Source: Xenorhabdus mauleonii
Lineage (GTDB): Bacteria > Pseudomonadota > Gammaproteobacteria > Enterobacterales > Enterobacteriaceae
DNA: 64,000 nucleotides
NCBI RefSeq assembly: GCF_900113945.1
Contig: NZ_FORG01000017.1
Location: 1 to 64,000, forward strand
Direction: 5' to 3'
Shown here: one piece after another, positions 25,683-33,976 of the stretch
Position numbering within the stretch: position 1 is the stretch's first letter
Layout of the letters: each line of letters begins with the position of its first letter
Notes under the pieces: model-generated
What the model was told of the DNA's origin: nothing
Database searches by the model: none
Seen by the model: only the letters and a program-made list of their open reading frames with translations
Made by a program: the position numbers and the translations under genes

Positions 25683-27512
25683 ATGTGTGGAATTGTTGGT
25701 GCTTGTGCACAACGAGATATTGCAGAAATATTGATCGAAGGTCTTCGTCGTCTGGAGTACCGTGGTTATGACTCTGCGGGTATGGCTGTCATTGACAGTG
25801 AAAACCGTATGACTCGCCTGCGCGAAGTCGGCAAAGTACAAATGCTGGCGGATGAAGCAGAGAAACACCCCGTAGTTGGCGGTACAGGGATTGCCCATAC
25901 CCGTTGGGCGACTCATGGAGAGCCTAATGAGCGTAATGCTCATCCTCATGTTTCTGAACATATCGCCGTTGTACATAACGGCATTATTGAAAACCACGAA
26001 GAACTGCGCGAAGAGTTAAAAGCGCGTGGTTACATCTTCTCTTCTGATACAGATACTGAAACCATTGCTCACCTGGTGCATTGGGAACAACAGCAAGGCG
26101 GCTCATTGCTGGAAGTGATCCAGCGCGTGATCCCACAATTGCGTGGCGCTTACGGCACCGTCATTATGGATAGCCGTAACCCTGACGTATTGGTGGCTGC
26201 ACGCTCTGGCAGCCCATTGGTTATTGGTCTGGGTGTCGGGGAAAACTTCCTGGCATCTGACCAACTGGCGTTGCTGCCAGTGACTCGCCGCTTTATCTAT
26301 CTGGAAGAAGGCGACATTGCAGAAATCACGCGCCGCACTGTTCGCATCTTTGATGTGAATGGAGAAGCTGTTGAGCGTGAGCAGATTGAATCCAACGTCC
26401 AGTACGATGCAGGTGACAAAGGTATTTATCGTCATTACATGCAAAAAGAGATTTACGAACAACCGATGGCTATCAAGAGCACATTGGAAGGTCGTTTCAG
26501 CAACGGTCAGGTCAATTTGTCAGAGCTGGGCGCGAACGCGGCAGAACTGTTGTCCCAAGTTGAGCACATCCAAATCGTTGCTTGCGGAACCTCTTATAAC
26601 GCGGGAATGGTTTCACGTTACTGGTTCGAATCATTGGCAGGAATTCCATGTGACGTTGAAATCGCTTCTGAATTCCGTTACCGCAAGCCAGCACGCCGTA
26701 AAAACAGCCTGCTGATCACCCTGTCCCAATCTGGTGAAACGGCAGATACCTTGGCTGCTCTGCGCTTATCCAAAGAGTTGGGCTACCTGACTTCGTTGAC
26801 CATCTGTAACGTCGCGGGTTCCTCTCTGGTACGCGAATCCGAATTTGCCCTGATGACCAAAGCAGGCGCTGAAATCGGCGTAGCCTCTACCAAAGCCTTC
26901 ACGACTCAGCTCACCGTATTGTTGATGCTGGTGGCTTACATGGGACGTCTGAAAGGCGCTGATGCAACATTGGAGCACGATATTGTTCATGCTCTGCATG
27001 CCCTGCCAAGCCGCATTGAAAGCATGTTGTCGAAAGACAAACTGATTGAAGCATTGGCGGAAGACTTCTCAGAAAAGCATCACGCCCTGTTCCTCGGCCG
27101 TGGCGATCAATACCCGATCGCAGTTGAAGGCGCGCTGAAACTGAAAGAGATCTCTTACATTCACGCAGAAGCCTATGCTGCGGGCGAATTGAAACACGGT
27201 CCGTTGGCACTGATTGACGCGGATATGCCGGTGATCATCGTTGCGCCAAACAACGAACTGCTGGAAAAACTGAAATCCAACATTGAAGAAGTCCGCGCCC
27301 GTGGTGGTGAGCTGTACGTCTTCGCTGATCAGGATGCCGGTTTCACCAACAGCGAAAACATGAAGATCATCCCCCTGCCACACGTAGAAGAACTGATCGC
27401 CCCGATCTTCTACACCGTTCCCCTGCAATTACTGTCTTATTACGTTGCATTGATCAAAGGCACGGATGTGGATCAGCCGCGTAACTTGGCGAAATCGGTG
27501 ACGGTGGAATAA
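25683..27512 (+). CDS. glmS: Glutamine-fructose-6-phosphate aminotransferase GlmS
   Basis: A 609-residue enzyme making glucosamine 6-phosphate from fructose 6-phosphate and glutamine. The start is ATG 25683 so that cysteine 2 (MCGIVGAC) becomes the N-terminal nucleophile of the glutaminase domain after Met removal. The C-terminal half has two SIS sugar-isomerase domains ([19 protein letters not shown]). The end [10 protein letters not shown] is the conserved TnsD target of Tn7-like transposons. In E. coli translation is boosted by the small RNA GlmZ; here the leader is occupied by ERIC repeats, so such control cannot be assumed. Confidence 0.96.
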   Translation: MCGIVGACAQRDIAEILIEGLRRLEYRGYDSAGMAVIDSENRMTRLREVGKVQMLADEAEKHPVVGGTGIAHTRWATHGEPNERNAHPHVSEHIAVVHNGIIENHEELREELKARGYIFSSDTDTETIAHLVHWEQQQGGSLLEVIQRVIPQLRGAYGTVIMDSRNPDVLVAARSGSPLVIGLGVGENFLASDQLALLPVTRRFIYLEEGDIAEITRRTVRIFDVNGEAVEREQIESNVQYDAGDKGIYRHYMQKEIYEQPMAIKSTLEGRFSNGQVNLSELGANAAELLSQVEHIQIVACGTSYNAGMVSRYWFESLAGIPCDVEIASEFRYRKPARRKNSLLITLSQSGETADTLAALRLSKELGYLTSLTICNVAGSSLVRESEFALMTKAGAEIGVASTKAFTTQLTVLLMLVAYMGRLKGADATLEHDIVHALHALPSRIESMLSKDKLIEALAEDFSEKHHALFLGRGDQYPIAVEGALKLKEISYIHAEAYAAGELKHGPLALIDADMPVIIVAPNNELLEKLKSNIEEVRARGGELYVFADQDAGFTNSENMKIIPLPHVEELIAPIFYTVPLQLLSYYVALIKGTDVDQPRNLAKSVTVE

Positions 27513-27532
27513 GATCGATTTTTAAGGTACTT

Positions 27533-27558
27533 GCTGTTGTAGGCTGACAAAATAGATC
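27533..27558 (+). mobile_element. Tn7-like transposon end at attTn7
   Basis: Beginning exactly 25 bases after the glmS stop, TGTAGGCTGACAAAATAGAT resembles the terminal bases of Tn7 (TGTGGGCGGACAAAATAGTT), and GACAAAATAGATCTAAA equals a TnsB-binding site of the Tn7 left end nearly base for base. The five bases before it, GCTGT (27533-27537), would be one copy of the target duplication. No tns gene and no convincing second end were found to the right, so the element looks decayed. Confidence 0.72.
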
Positions 27559-27565
27559 TAAAATA

Positions 27566-27611
27566 AGAAAAACCCAGCCATGCTTTTTAAAAAGTGTGCT
27601 GGGTTTTTTTA
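27566..27611 (+). terminator. Rho-independent terminator after glmS
   Basis: Arms AAAAACCCAGC (27568-27578) and GCTGGGTTTTT (27598-27608) with a T-run. It lies just inside the Tn7-like end, so the terminator now serving glmS belongs to inserted DNA. Confidence 0.88.
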
Positions 27612-27987
27612 TGGCTAAATCATATCAGTCACTGTCTGAGCACAAAATTGCCCACAGGATCACAGAAAGGCTGTGCTCAGAGGGTAGGTAACTTTTATCT
27701 CCCCTAGTTTTATATTCAGGATGTTCCCTCTTAAGACCGTACCCATCCATCAGCGAAGTCCTGCGTCATGATCCGGGTGTCCATATTGGGTTGAGGTGCA
27801 CTAGCCAGCTATGAATGCGCAGCCAAAAAGCCACTGAGGCATCCTCCATCTTTTTCTGCCCGAAAGCTGCTGTTTTCAAGCGGGCAATCGAGCTGGAAAT
27901 GGTTGATGGAAGTTCGAGATTCGATGGCGTGTTGAACAGAATTGGTGATAGCAATCTCCGGAGTTGATTGAAGAAAATAGGCGCTGA
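27612..27987. other. Non-coding or remnant stretch beside the EamA gene
   Basis: It contains an inverted repeat, CTGAGCACA (27636-27644) with TGTGCTCAG (27672-27680). On the minus strand between about 27960 and 27750 are short protein-like reading segments broken by stops and in different frames (for example PNMDTRIMTQDFADGWVRS). This suggests a decayed gene that I cannot identify. It lies immediately inside the Tn7-like end. Confidence 0.3.
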
Positions 27988-28869
27988 CTATCGGGTTTTA
28001 GCCGTCGTCCACTGCACTGCAAAGACGCTTGCCAGTACGATCAACAACCCGATAAAGGCAAGCCCAGTCATGGACTGCGACAGTAATACCCATCCCAGCA
28101 CGACGGCAGTCAACGGGCTAAGTAAGCCAAGGGAGGCAACCGCAACTGTCGGTAATCGGGCTATGCCTCGAAACCACAGCGCATAAGCCAGCAACGCGCC
28201 TGCCAGACACAAGTAGGTATAAGCCGACCATTGCGAAATTGTCAGTGTGGGTAATGGCGCATCTGTCAGCCATGCGATAGGGGCAAGCATCAACCCGCCA
28301 AGAAGCAATTGCCACCCCGTCAGCGCGAGCACTGGCATGTCCAATTGCCACCGACGCGTCAACCAGACACCGGAAGCCATGCACGCGGCACCTGCCAGGG
28401 CTGCAATAATCCCGACAGGCTCGAATACCGTCTGAGGCGATACCAGCAAGACAGCCATGCCCAGAACCCCCGCTACCGCAGACCATAAAGTGATGCGTGC
28501 AGGCGAACGCCCATCTACTGCCCACGCCAACACCATGACTAGCAGTGGTTGTATGGCACCCAGCACTGCCGCCAAGCCGCCCGGTAGACGATAGGCTGCG
28601 ACGAACAGCAAAGCCTGAAAAATACCGATATTTAACGCGCTAAGCACCAACAAACGCCACCAGTCTCGATACACGGGCATCCGGCGTGTTAACAAAAGCA
28701 GCAACAGACCTGCGGGCAACACCCGGATTAGGGCAGCGGTAAACGGCCTGTCCGGCGGGAGGATTTCTGATGCCACGATGTAGGTGGAGCCCCAAATAGC
28801 TGGAGCCAGCGCTGTGAGCACAATGTCGCGCCCATGACGTAATGTAAGTGAGGTCATTATCATTTCCAT
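27988..28869 (-). CDS. EamA/DMT-family exporter
   Basis: A 293-residue inner-membrane protein with ten predicted helices in two EamA repeats, ending in the charged tail TAKTR. ALAPAIWGSTYIVASEILPP at the N-terminus and SLGLLSPLTAVVLGWVLLSQ in the second repeat are typical of YedA/RhaT-like drug/metabolite exporters; the substrate is unknown. The DNA is visibly GC-richer than its neighbours, suggesting transfer from elsewhere. It is divergent from a MarR-type regulator, and an operator palindrome lies directly upstream of its start. Starts at 28863 or 28857 are also possible. Confidence 0.85.
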   Translation of the reverse strand: MEMIMTSLTLRHGRDIVLTALAPAIWGSTYIVASEILPPDRPFTAALIRVLPAGLLLLLLTRRMPVYRDWWRLLVLSALNIGIFQALLFVAAYRLPGGLAAVLGAIQPLLVMVLAWAVDGRSPARITLWSAVAGVLGMAVLLVSPQTVFEPVGIIAALAGAACMASGVWLTRRWQLDMPVLALTGWQLLLGGLMLAPIAWLTDAPLPTLTISQWSAYTYLCLAGALLAYALWFRGIARLPTVAVASLGLLSPLTAVVLGWVLLSQSMTGLAFIGLLIVLASVFAVQWTTAKTR

Positions 28870-28875
28870 GAATTT

Positions 28876-28929
28876 ATCTTGAATTCAAGTTAATATAACT
28901 GTGAAGATCAATTATCTTGAAGTCAAGAC
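28876..28929. promoter_or_regulatory. Two MarR-type operator palindromes
   Basis: CTTGAATTCAAG (28878-28889, perfect) and CTTGAAGTCAAG (28916-28927, one mismatched pair) share the flank TATCTTGAA and have centres 38 bases apart. They lie in the gap between the divergent exporter and MarR genes. The most direct reading is autorepression plus repression of the exporter, relieved by an unknown ligand. Confidence 0.7.
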
Positions 28930-28931
28930 AA

Positions 28932-29477
28932 ATGAAAAATAAATCAAAATCTCGTCAGCCCGACGCGGTAGACGCCATTCTTGAACAGTGGCAACGGGAG
29001 CGCCCTGATCTGGACGCTACGCCCATGGGGCCAATTGGACGCATTAAACGGTGTGCGGCGCTACTGGGACAACAACTGGAGGTTGGCTTTGCCAAATCCG
29101 GTCTCAGTCTGTGGGAATTCGACATGCTGGCCGCCTTACGACGGGCAGGAGCGCCGTTTTGCCTTAGCCCGACTGAGTTATTTTCAACGCTGATGGTGAC
29201 ATCCGGTACGATGACGCATCGGCTCAAGCGGTTGGAAACCAGAGGGTTCATTGAGCGGGTGCCTAACGCACACGACGCACGCAGCATGCTGGTACAACTC
29301 ACGCCGCACGGACGGGCACTGATTGATCGTGCTGTCGAAACACATATCGACAATGAACGGGCCATTCTCTCGCGGATACCAACGGGTGTACTGGCTGAGC
29401 TGGACGCACATCTTTCGACTTTATTGCAAGCGTTGGAAGGATCCGCTAATCAGGATGACCCTAAAGTCGATGCATAA
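28932..29477 (+). CDS. MarR-family transcriptional regulator
   Basis: About 181 residues with a winged-helix core: FDMLAALRRAGAPFCLSPTE, then LMVTSGTMTHRLKRLETRGF (recognition helix) and the wing ARSMLVQLTPHGRALID. I start at ATG 28932, although a TTG five codons earlier is in frame; with the TTG the second operator would lie inside the coding region. The ribosome site is weak either way. It is divergent from the EamA exporter and shares its high GC, so the two probably moved together as a ligand-induced export module. Confidence 0.87.
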   Translation: MKNKSKSRQPDAVDAILEQWQRERPDLDATPMGPIGRIKRCAALLGQQLEVGFAKSGLSLWEFDMLAALRRAGAPFCLSPTELFSTLMVTSGTMTHRLKRLETRGFIERVPNAHDARSMLVQLTPHGRALIDRAVETHIDNERAILSRIPTGVLAELDAHLSTLLQALEGSANQDDPKVDA

Positions 29478-29480
29478 AGC

Positions 29481-29585
29481 ATGGCATACGAAGGATCGGA
29501 TCAAAGTATGCCGTTGACTGGAGAGAAAGCCATTTCCCTTGCCGACCATGTCACGATCCGTACTCTCGTGAGTGAAGTCTCCTAA
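29481..29585 (+). CDS. Possible small protein or gene remnant
   Basis: A 34-codon frame directly after the MarR gene encodes MAYEGSDQSMPLTGEKAISL followed by ADHVTIRTLVSEVS. The composition is protein-like, but there is no clear ribosome site. It may be the tail of a lost gene. The function is not recognised. Confidence 0.25.
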   Translation: MAYEGSDQSMPLTGEKAISLADHVTIRTLVSEVS

Positions 29586-29618
29586 ATCCGGTTGTGCAAA
29601 ACATAACTGGATTTTTTT
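29584..29618 (+). terminator. Rho-independent terminator
   Basis: Arms AAATCCGGTT (29584-29593) and AACTGGATTT (29605-29614), with one G-T pair, followed by a T-run. It closes the MarR transcription unit. Confidence 0.8.
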
Positions 29619-29648
29619 ATGTTTTGTGTGGTGGTTTACAGGATATGT

Positions 29649-30102
29649 ATGGGTTTTGATTTTTATAAATTAATCGTTACGTTCGCAGCAGCCTTAAAAG
29701 CAATGTCGCTGACGGAAACTGTGTTTCTAAGGCCTTAATTGATGCACAAACTGGAGAGTTACTTGGTTTATTGGTTATTCGCTGACAAAATCCCGTTTGA
29801 GTGGGGTTTTAACAGATTCAATGCCAAGTGACCTTTTTGTTGTTCGTTTGGTCATGCTGGGAGTCTCGGTTAAACATCAAAAGCAAGGATATGGTCATAT
29901 TTTAATGAGGGAATTTTTAGAGCACGTGATTAAAGTTCATCATGTGATGCCGATTAAGGGAATATTTTTGGACGCTGATCCTGATGCTGTTGCGTTTTAT
30001 ACTTTACTTGGATTTGTTGAATTAGGCATTCCGGCACCGAATGGAACAACACCCATGTTTTTAAAGATTCAGGATTTATTGGCTGCCATAAAATGGCCTT
30101 AG
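29649..30102 (+). pseudogene. GNAT acetyltransferase, frameshifted
   Basis: Fragments of one acetyltransferase appear in three frames. A possible start reads MGFDFYKLIVTF. From about 29684 the next frame reads SNVADGNCVSKALIDAQTGE and LLGLLVI, then stops. From about 29785 the third frame reads LTKSRLSGVLTDSMPSDLFV, then VKHQKQGYGHILM (acetyl-CoA loop) and AVAFYTLLGF. The pieces are collinear with a TacT-like GNAT protein, so two frameshifts have probably inactivated it. The last 101 codons are open on their own but lack the N-terminal strands. Confidence 0.6.
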
Positions 30103-30190
30103 ATATTAATATCTTGAAGTTGGTCACTGTTACGTTTGTGGGCTTTAATGCTATATTTTACGGTTGGATACATGGTACTTCCTTCAAAAA

Positions 30191-30269
30191 CACAAGGATA
30201 AAAATATGGCTCCTTCCCTACAGACAGTTCGCTAAACCGCAACAACGTTTTTCATAGCAGTTGTTGCGG
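30191..30269 (+). promoter_or_regulatory. Possible leader-peptide attenuator for the phenicol exporter
   Basis: AAGGA (30194-30198) stands seven bases before an ATG opening a nine-codon ORF, MAPSLQTVR-stop (30206-30235). Two bases later comes a perfect 10-bp inverted repeat, CCGCAACAAC (30237-30246) and GTTGTTGCGG (30260-30269). Short leader ORF plus hairpin is the arrangement that makes cmlA inducible by chloramphenicol through ribosome stalling. Against it, the same frame continues after the stop as a membrane-segment-like stretch (TTFFIAVVAVIFLLLIINGQ), which could instead be the remnant of a broken gene. Confidence 0.4.
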
Positions 30270-30339
30270 TGATCTTCCTTTTATTGATCATTAATGGGCA
30301 GATTGCCGCCAGATTTCACTTTCTGAGCGGATTTTTGTC

Positions 30340-31533
30340 ATGTCTAATAAAACCATTCTCGTCTGGAATTACTCTTTATCGTCAGCGCTTGTGCTGATGG
30401 CACCTTTCGACCTCCTCGCCTCACTGGCAATGGATGTATATCTGCCCGTCATTCCTGATATGCCTGCTGCGCTTGATACTTCCCCCGCCATCGTTCAATT
30501 GACACTGAGCATCTACATGATTTTACTTGGATTTGGTCAGCTGATTTTTGGCCCGCTGTCGGATCGCATCGGTCGGCGCCCAGTCGTATTAGGTGGAGCG
30601 TTGCTTTTTTCTATCTCTTCCTTTGGCCTTGCGATGGCAAGTAGTGGTGAACTGTTTGTCGCACTGCGGGTTTTGCAGGCATTGAGTGCTTCTGCTGCGT
30701 TGGTGGCGACTTTTGCGACGGTTCGGGATGTCTATGCAGACAAACCTGAAGGCAGCGTTATTTACAGTCTGTTTAGTTCAATGCTGGCGTCTGTTCCTGC
30801 ACTTGGGCCTATTCTTGGTTCAGTCATTGCGTTTGCTTTTGGCTGGCGGGGGATTTTCATAATGTTGGGTATGCTGGGGTTATTGGCATTTGCTCACGCC
30901 CTACTGCGATGGCATGAAACTCGGGTACCTAAGCAGGATAAACAGGGGTTGGCGATATCGCTGATTCTGTCTAACAAGTCGTTCTGGGTCTATACCCTCG
31001 GATTCAGTGCTGCAATGGGAGCATTTTTCGTGTTTTTCTCTATTTCTCCCCGTGTGCTCGTCGGCCTTGCTGGTTTTTCTCAGATAGAGTTCAGTATCGC
31101 TTTTGCGACGGTTGCACTTGTCATGATCGCTGTGACACGTTTCGCGAAATTTTTCGTGGCACGTTGGGGGATTCAGGGAAGTTTCGTACGAGGTTTATTT
31201 GTTATGATGGCGGGAGCTATTATTTTAGCGGCTTGCGCAGTTTTCTCGAAACCCTCGTTTATGACGTTTGTGATACCAATGTGGTTGATTGCAGTGGGTA
31301 TGATATTCGTTGGTTCGGTTACGGCAAATGGCGCACTTCGGGATTTTGGTGATGCATCGGGTACAGCTGTTGCGCTGTACTATTGTATTCAAAGCCTGAT
31401 TGCGGGTGGCGTGGGAACGCTCATGACTTTGATGCTTGATGGTGACACCGCTTGGCCACTGGTGGCTTATTGTTTAGGCATGTCAGCTATCAGCTTCATT
31501 GGGTTCATTGTATTGAAACTGAAAGCAGAATGA
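30340..31533 (+). CDS. FloR/CmlA-like phenicol efflux MFS transporter
   Basis: A 397-residue 12-TM drug:H+ antiporter of the Bcr/CflA group. It is collinear with FloR from near its start: APFDLLASLAMDVYLPVIPD, QLTLSIYMILLGFGQLIFGP, LSDRIGRRP (motif A), STFATVRD-like ATFATVRDVYADKPEG, and WVYTLGFSAAMGAFFVFFSI. These blocks separate florfenicol/chloramphenicol exporters from general Bcr proteins, so phenicol export is the best guess. It is clearly not identical to the mobile floR, so it may be a chromosomal relative. A possible attenuator precedes it and a terminator follows. Confidence 0.82.
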   Translation: MSNKTILVWNYSLSSALVLMAPFDLLASLAMDVYLPVIPDMPAALDTSPAIVQLTLSIYMILLGFGQLIFGPLSDRIGRRPVVLGGALLFSISSFGLAMASSGELFVALRVLQALSASAALVATFATVRDVYADKPEGSVIYSLFSSMLASVPALGPILGSVIAFAFGWRGIFIMLGMLGLLAFAHALLRWHETRVPKQDKQGLAISLILSNKSFWVYTLGFSAAMGAFFVFFSISPRVLVGLAGFSQIEFSIAFATVALVMIAVTRFAKFFVARWGIQGSFVRGLFVMMAGAIILAACAVFSKPSFMTFVIPMWLIAVGMIFVGSVTANGALRDFGDASGTAVALYYCIQSLIAGGVGTLMTLMLDGDTAWPLVAYCLGMSAISFIGFIVLKLKAE

Positions 31534-31539
31534 GAAAAC

Positions 31540-31565
31540 AGCCGGATTCTTCGGAATCCTTTCTG
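31540..31565 (+). terminator. Terminator with UUCG tetraloop
   Basis: GGATTC-TTCG-GAATCC (31544-31559) is a six-pair stem closed by the very stable UUCG loop, followed by TTTCTG. It ends the phenicol-exporter transcript. Confidence 0.7.
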
Positions 31566-31589
31566 TGATCGAATAATCCCATTTCGTTT

Positions 31590-31609
31590 GTGCAGCCGAG
31601 AGGCTGCAC
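31590..31609. repeat. Perfect hairpin with GAGA loop
   Basis: GTGCAGCC and GGCTGCAC enclose GAGA, a GNRA-type loop. There is no T-run on either side, so it is not a simple terminator. It lies between the convergent phenicol-exporter and LysE-family genes and may protect 3' ends. Confidence 0.5.
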
Positions 31610-31638
31610 ATCGAGTGATTTTTGCTGTTCATTATTTT

Positions 31639-32271
31639 TTAAAATCGGCTGATAGCCAAATTAATTGCTAACGCGATAAATATTAAACTGGTTATTTTAT
31701 TTAAAATAATTTGTATTGATGGTTTGTCAGAGAGAATACTGCTCAAAAAACCAGACAAATAAGATATAAATGTAAAAACTAAAAAAGAGATGATGGCAAA
31801 CATGAGTCCCAGATATAACAACTGAAACGGAATGGAGGGGATATTTTGGCTGCTGGTCGTAAATTGAGGAAGAAAGGCCAAAAAGAAAATAATGATTTTT
31901 GGATTTGATAAATTCATTATCAATCCTGTTTTAATTAATTTACTTGTCTGATTAGGTTTCTCATTGCTGCTTTTAAAGCTAACAGGTTTTGCCTTGAAAG
32001 CCCCCCAAGCCAGATAGGTTAAGTAAATCACACCCAATATTCTGATACATTCAAACGCGACAGCATTGGCTCGTATAATGGCTGAAATACCGAATGCGAC
32101 TAAAGAGGTATGTATTAATAATCCAATACATAACCCAAAGGTAATTGATACTCCGGCCTTACGTCCATTGATGGCAGATTGATTTAACACAAAAATATTA
32201 TCAGGGCCTGGTAACAGACATAAAAAAGTTGAGACACTGATGAATGTAGCAAGCGTTTCTATAGGTATCAT
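31639..32271 (-). CDS. LysE/RhtB-family amino-acid exporter
   Basis: A 210-residue inner-membrane protein with about six helices. The N-terminal signature PGPDNIFVLNQSAINGRKAG is characteristic of the RhtB branch, which exports homoserine, threonine or related compounds; the actual substrate is unknown. I choose ATG 32271 over an in-frame TTG four codons upstream. Its DNA is AT-rich, unlike the GC-rich exporter at 28 kb, so the two were probably acquired separately. It converges with the phenicol exporter. Confidence 0.85.
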   Translation of the reverse strand: MIPIETLATFISVSTFLCLLPGPDNIFVLNQSAINGRKAGVSITFGLCIGLLIHTSLVAFGISAIIRANAVAFECIRILGVIYLTYLAWGAFKAKPVSFKSSNEKPNQTSKLIKTGLIMNLSNPKIIIFFLAFLPQFTTSSQNIPSIPFQLLYLGLMFAIISFLVFTFISYLSGFLSSILSDKPSIQIILNKITSLIFIALAINLAISRF

Positions 32272-32521
32272 TTTTATTACCAATATTATATTGATTTGAT
32301 TTTTATGGATTTATGCCCACAACTGTATTAAGTGGCTACCAACAAAATGCCGCCTGGAAGGCAACGGGGTATCAGCCATTAACGTTTAGAATACTCGACT
32401 CGTTAACATAGTGATACTCCCCCCATATAAATGCAAATGGTTGCCCCAGAAAATAAAAAATAATATGACCAATTACGCTGACTATTTGTTTTTAAAAAAA
32501 CATTTTTGCAGGAGAAGTCAT

Positions 32522-33976
32522 ATGAATAATCATTATGATGTTTTGATTGTGGGAGCGGGAGTTGCAGGCATTAGTGTCGCGTGTCACTTAATAAGGGAAT
32601 GTTCCAATAAGGAATTTGTTATTTTAGAGCGCCGCCAGGCTATTGGGGGAACTTGGGATCTATATCGTTATCCGGGCATTCGTTCTGATTCGGATATGAT
32701 GACTTTTGGCTATAACTTCCGGCCTTGGCCTGAAACCAGCGTGTTTGCTGATGGCCCATCAATTAAAAATTATGTCAATGAAACAGCAAGAGAGTATGGG
32801 GTCGATAAAAAAATACAGTTTGGTTTAAAAATCACAAATGCGGATTGGTCTAGTTCGACGAGCCAATGGCGTGTTACGGCACTTGAAGAAGCCACTGGCG
32901 AAATCCGTATTTTTACCTGTAATTACTTGGTTGCCGCGACAGGTTATTATAATTACGATGAGGCTTATTTACCTGAATATCCGGGAATAAATGATTTTAA
33001 AGGCCCTGTTATTCATCCTCAGCATTGGCCGGAGGAATTGAATTATAAAGGGAAGCAAGTGGTTGTCGTTGGCAGTGGTGCTACCGCCGCGACACTGATT
33101 CCGGCAATGGCGGACGATACTGCGCATATCACAATGCTGCAACGTTCACCCAGTTATTACCTGTCTATCCCTGCCAATGACGGCATATCTCAATTTCTCG
33201 GTAAATTTATGCCGAAACATTGGGTGTATGCCATCAGTAGAAAGCGTAATCTTTTTTTTCAGCGGTTACTTTATAAAGCCAGCCGGCATGTACCCACCTT
33301 ATTGAGATGGTTCTTGTTGTCATCTGCCCGAAAAAAGGTTGGGCCGGATTTCAATATGAATCATTTGACGCCCAATTACTTACCTTGGGATGAACGCTTA
33401 TGTGCCATTCCTTCTGGGAATTTTTTTAAAGTACTGAAAGAGGGTAAAGCCTCTATCGTGACTGACCATATTGAACGTTTTACTGAAAATGGCATCTTGC
33501 TTAAGTCTGGGCAAGAACTGACGGCCGATATTATTGTTTCTGCAACGGGGCTGAAAGTATCCGTTCTGAATAGCATTGAAATGTCTATTGATGGCAAAAA
33601 AGTAGATGGCAATGAGCGTATGCTCTACAAAGGGACTTTGCTACAAGATGTTCCGAATTTTGCTTATTTGATCGGCTATGTCATACAAAGTGCCTGGACA
33701 TTGAAAGTTGATCTGTCCGCTAATTACATTTGTCGTTTACTGAAAGAAATGGATCGCCGTGGTGCAACGTCTGTCACGCCTTGTGCTCAATCGAATGAAA
33801 TACTGAAGCATCAAAATATTCTAGGCAAATTGCAATCGGGGTATATAAAACGTGCAGATAATAGTCTTCCACGTCAGGGGAGAAGCGAAAATTGGCATGT
33901 ATCCCATAATTATGAAAAGGATGTTGAGGTACTGCTGAAGCAGCCAGTGGATGATGAAGCATTGAAGTGGAAGTGA
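32522..33976 (+). CDS. EthA-like flavin monooxygenase (Baeyer-Villiger type)
   Basis: A 484-residue FAD/NADPH monooxygenase. The FAD loop VGAGVAGIS is at about residues 10-18, and the type I Baeyer-Villiger fingerprint appears as FKGPVIHPQHWPE. The NADPH loop is VVVVGSGATAATLIP. GGTWDLYRYPGIRSDSDMMT and GYYNYDEAYLPEY follow mycobacterial EthA and its bacterial relatives almost word for word. It should convert ketones to esters or lactones, or oxidise sulfur compounds; the natural substrate is unknown. The start at 32522 has AGGAG eight bases upstream; the frame is open further upstream without homology. Confidence 0.88.
   Translation: MNNHYDVLIVGAGVAGISVACHLIRECSNKEFVILERRQAIGGTWDLYRYPGIRSDSDMMTFGYNFRPWPETSVFADGPSIKNYVNETAREYGVDKKIQFGLKITNADWSSSTSQWRVTALEEATGEIRIFTCNYLVAATGYYNYDEAYLPEYPGINDFKGPVIHPQHWPEELNYKGKQVVVVGSGATAATLIPAMADDTAHITMLQRSPSYYLSIPANDGISQFLGKFMPKHWVYAISRKRNLFFQRLLYKASRHVPTLLRWFLLSSARKKVGPDFNMNHLTPNYLPWDERLCAIPSGNFFKVLKEGKASIVTDHIERFTENGILLKSGQELTADIIVSATGLKVSVLNSIEMSIDGKKVDGNERMLYKGTLLQDVPNFAYLIGYVIQSAWTLKVDLSANYICRLLKEMDRRGATSVTPCAQSNEILKHQNILGKLQSGYIKRADNSLPRQGRSENWHVSHNYEKDVEVLLKQPVDDEALKWK

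Noticed and set aside
29784-29795. GACAAAAT in the GNAT pseudogene as a TnsB site
   Set aside because: It is explained by the coding sequence (LTKSRL) and lacks the AGATCTAAA extension.
31363-31370. ACAGCTGT as the far Tn7-like end plus target duplication
   Set aside because: It lies inside the intact phenicol-exporter gene and the bases before ACA do not match the CTATTTTGTC-type terminus.
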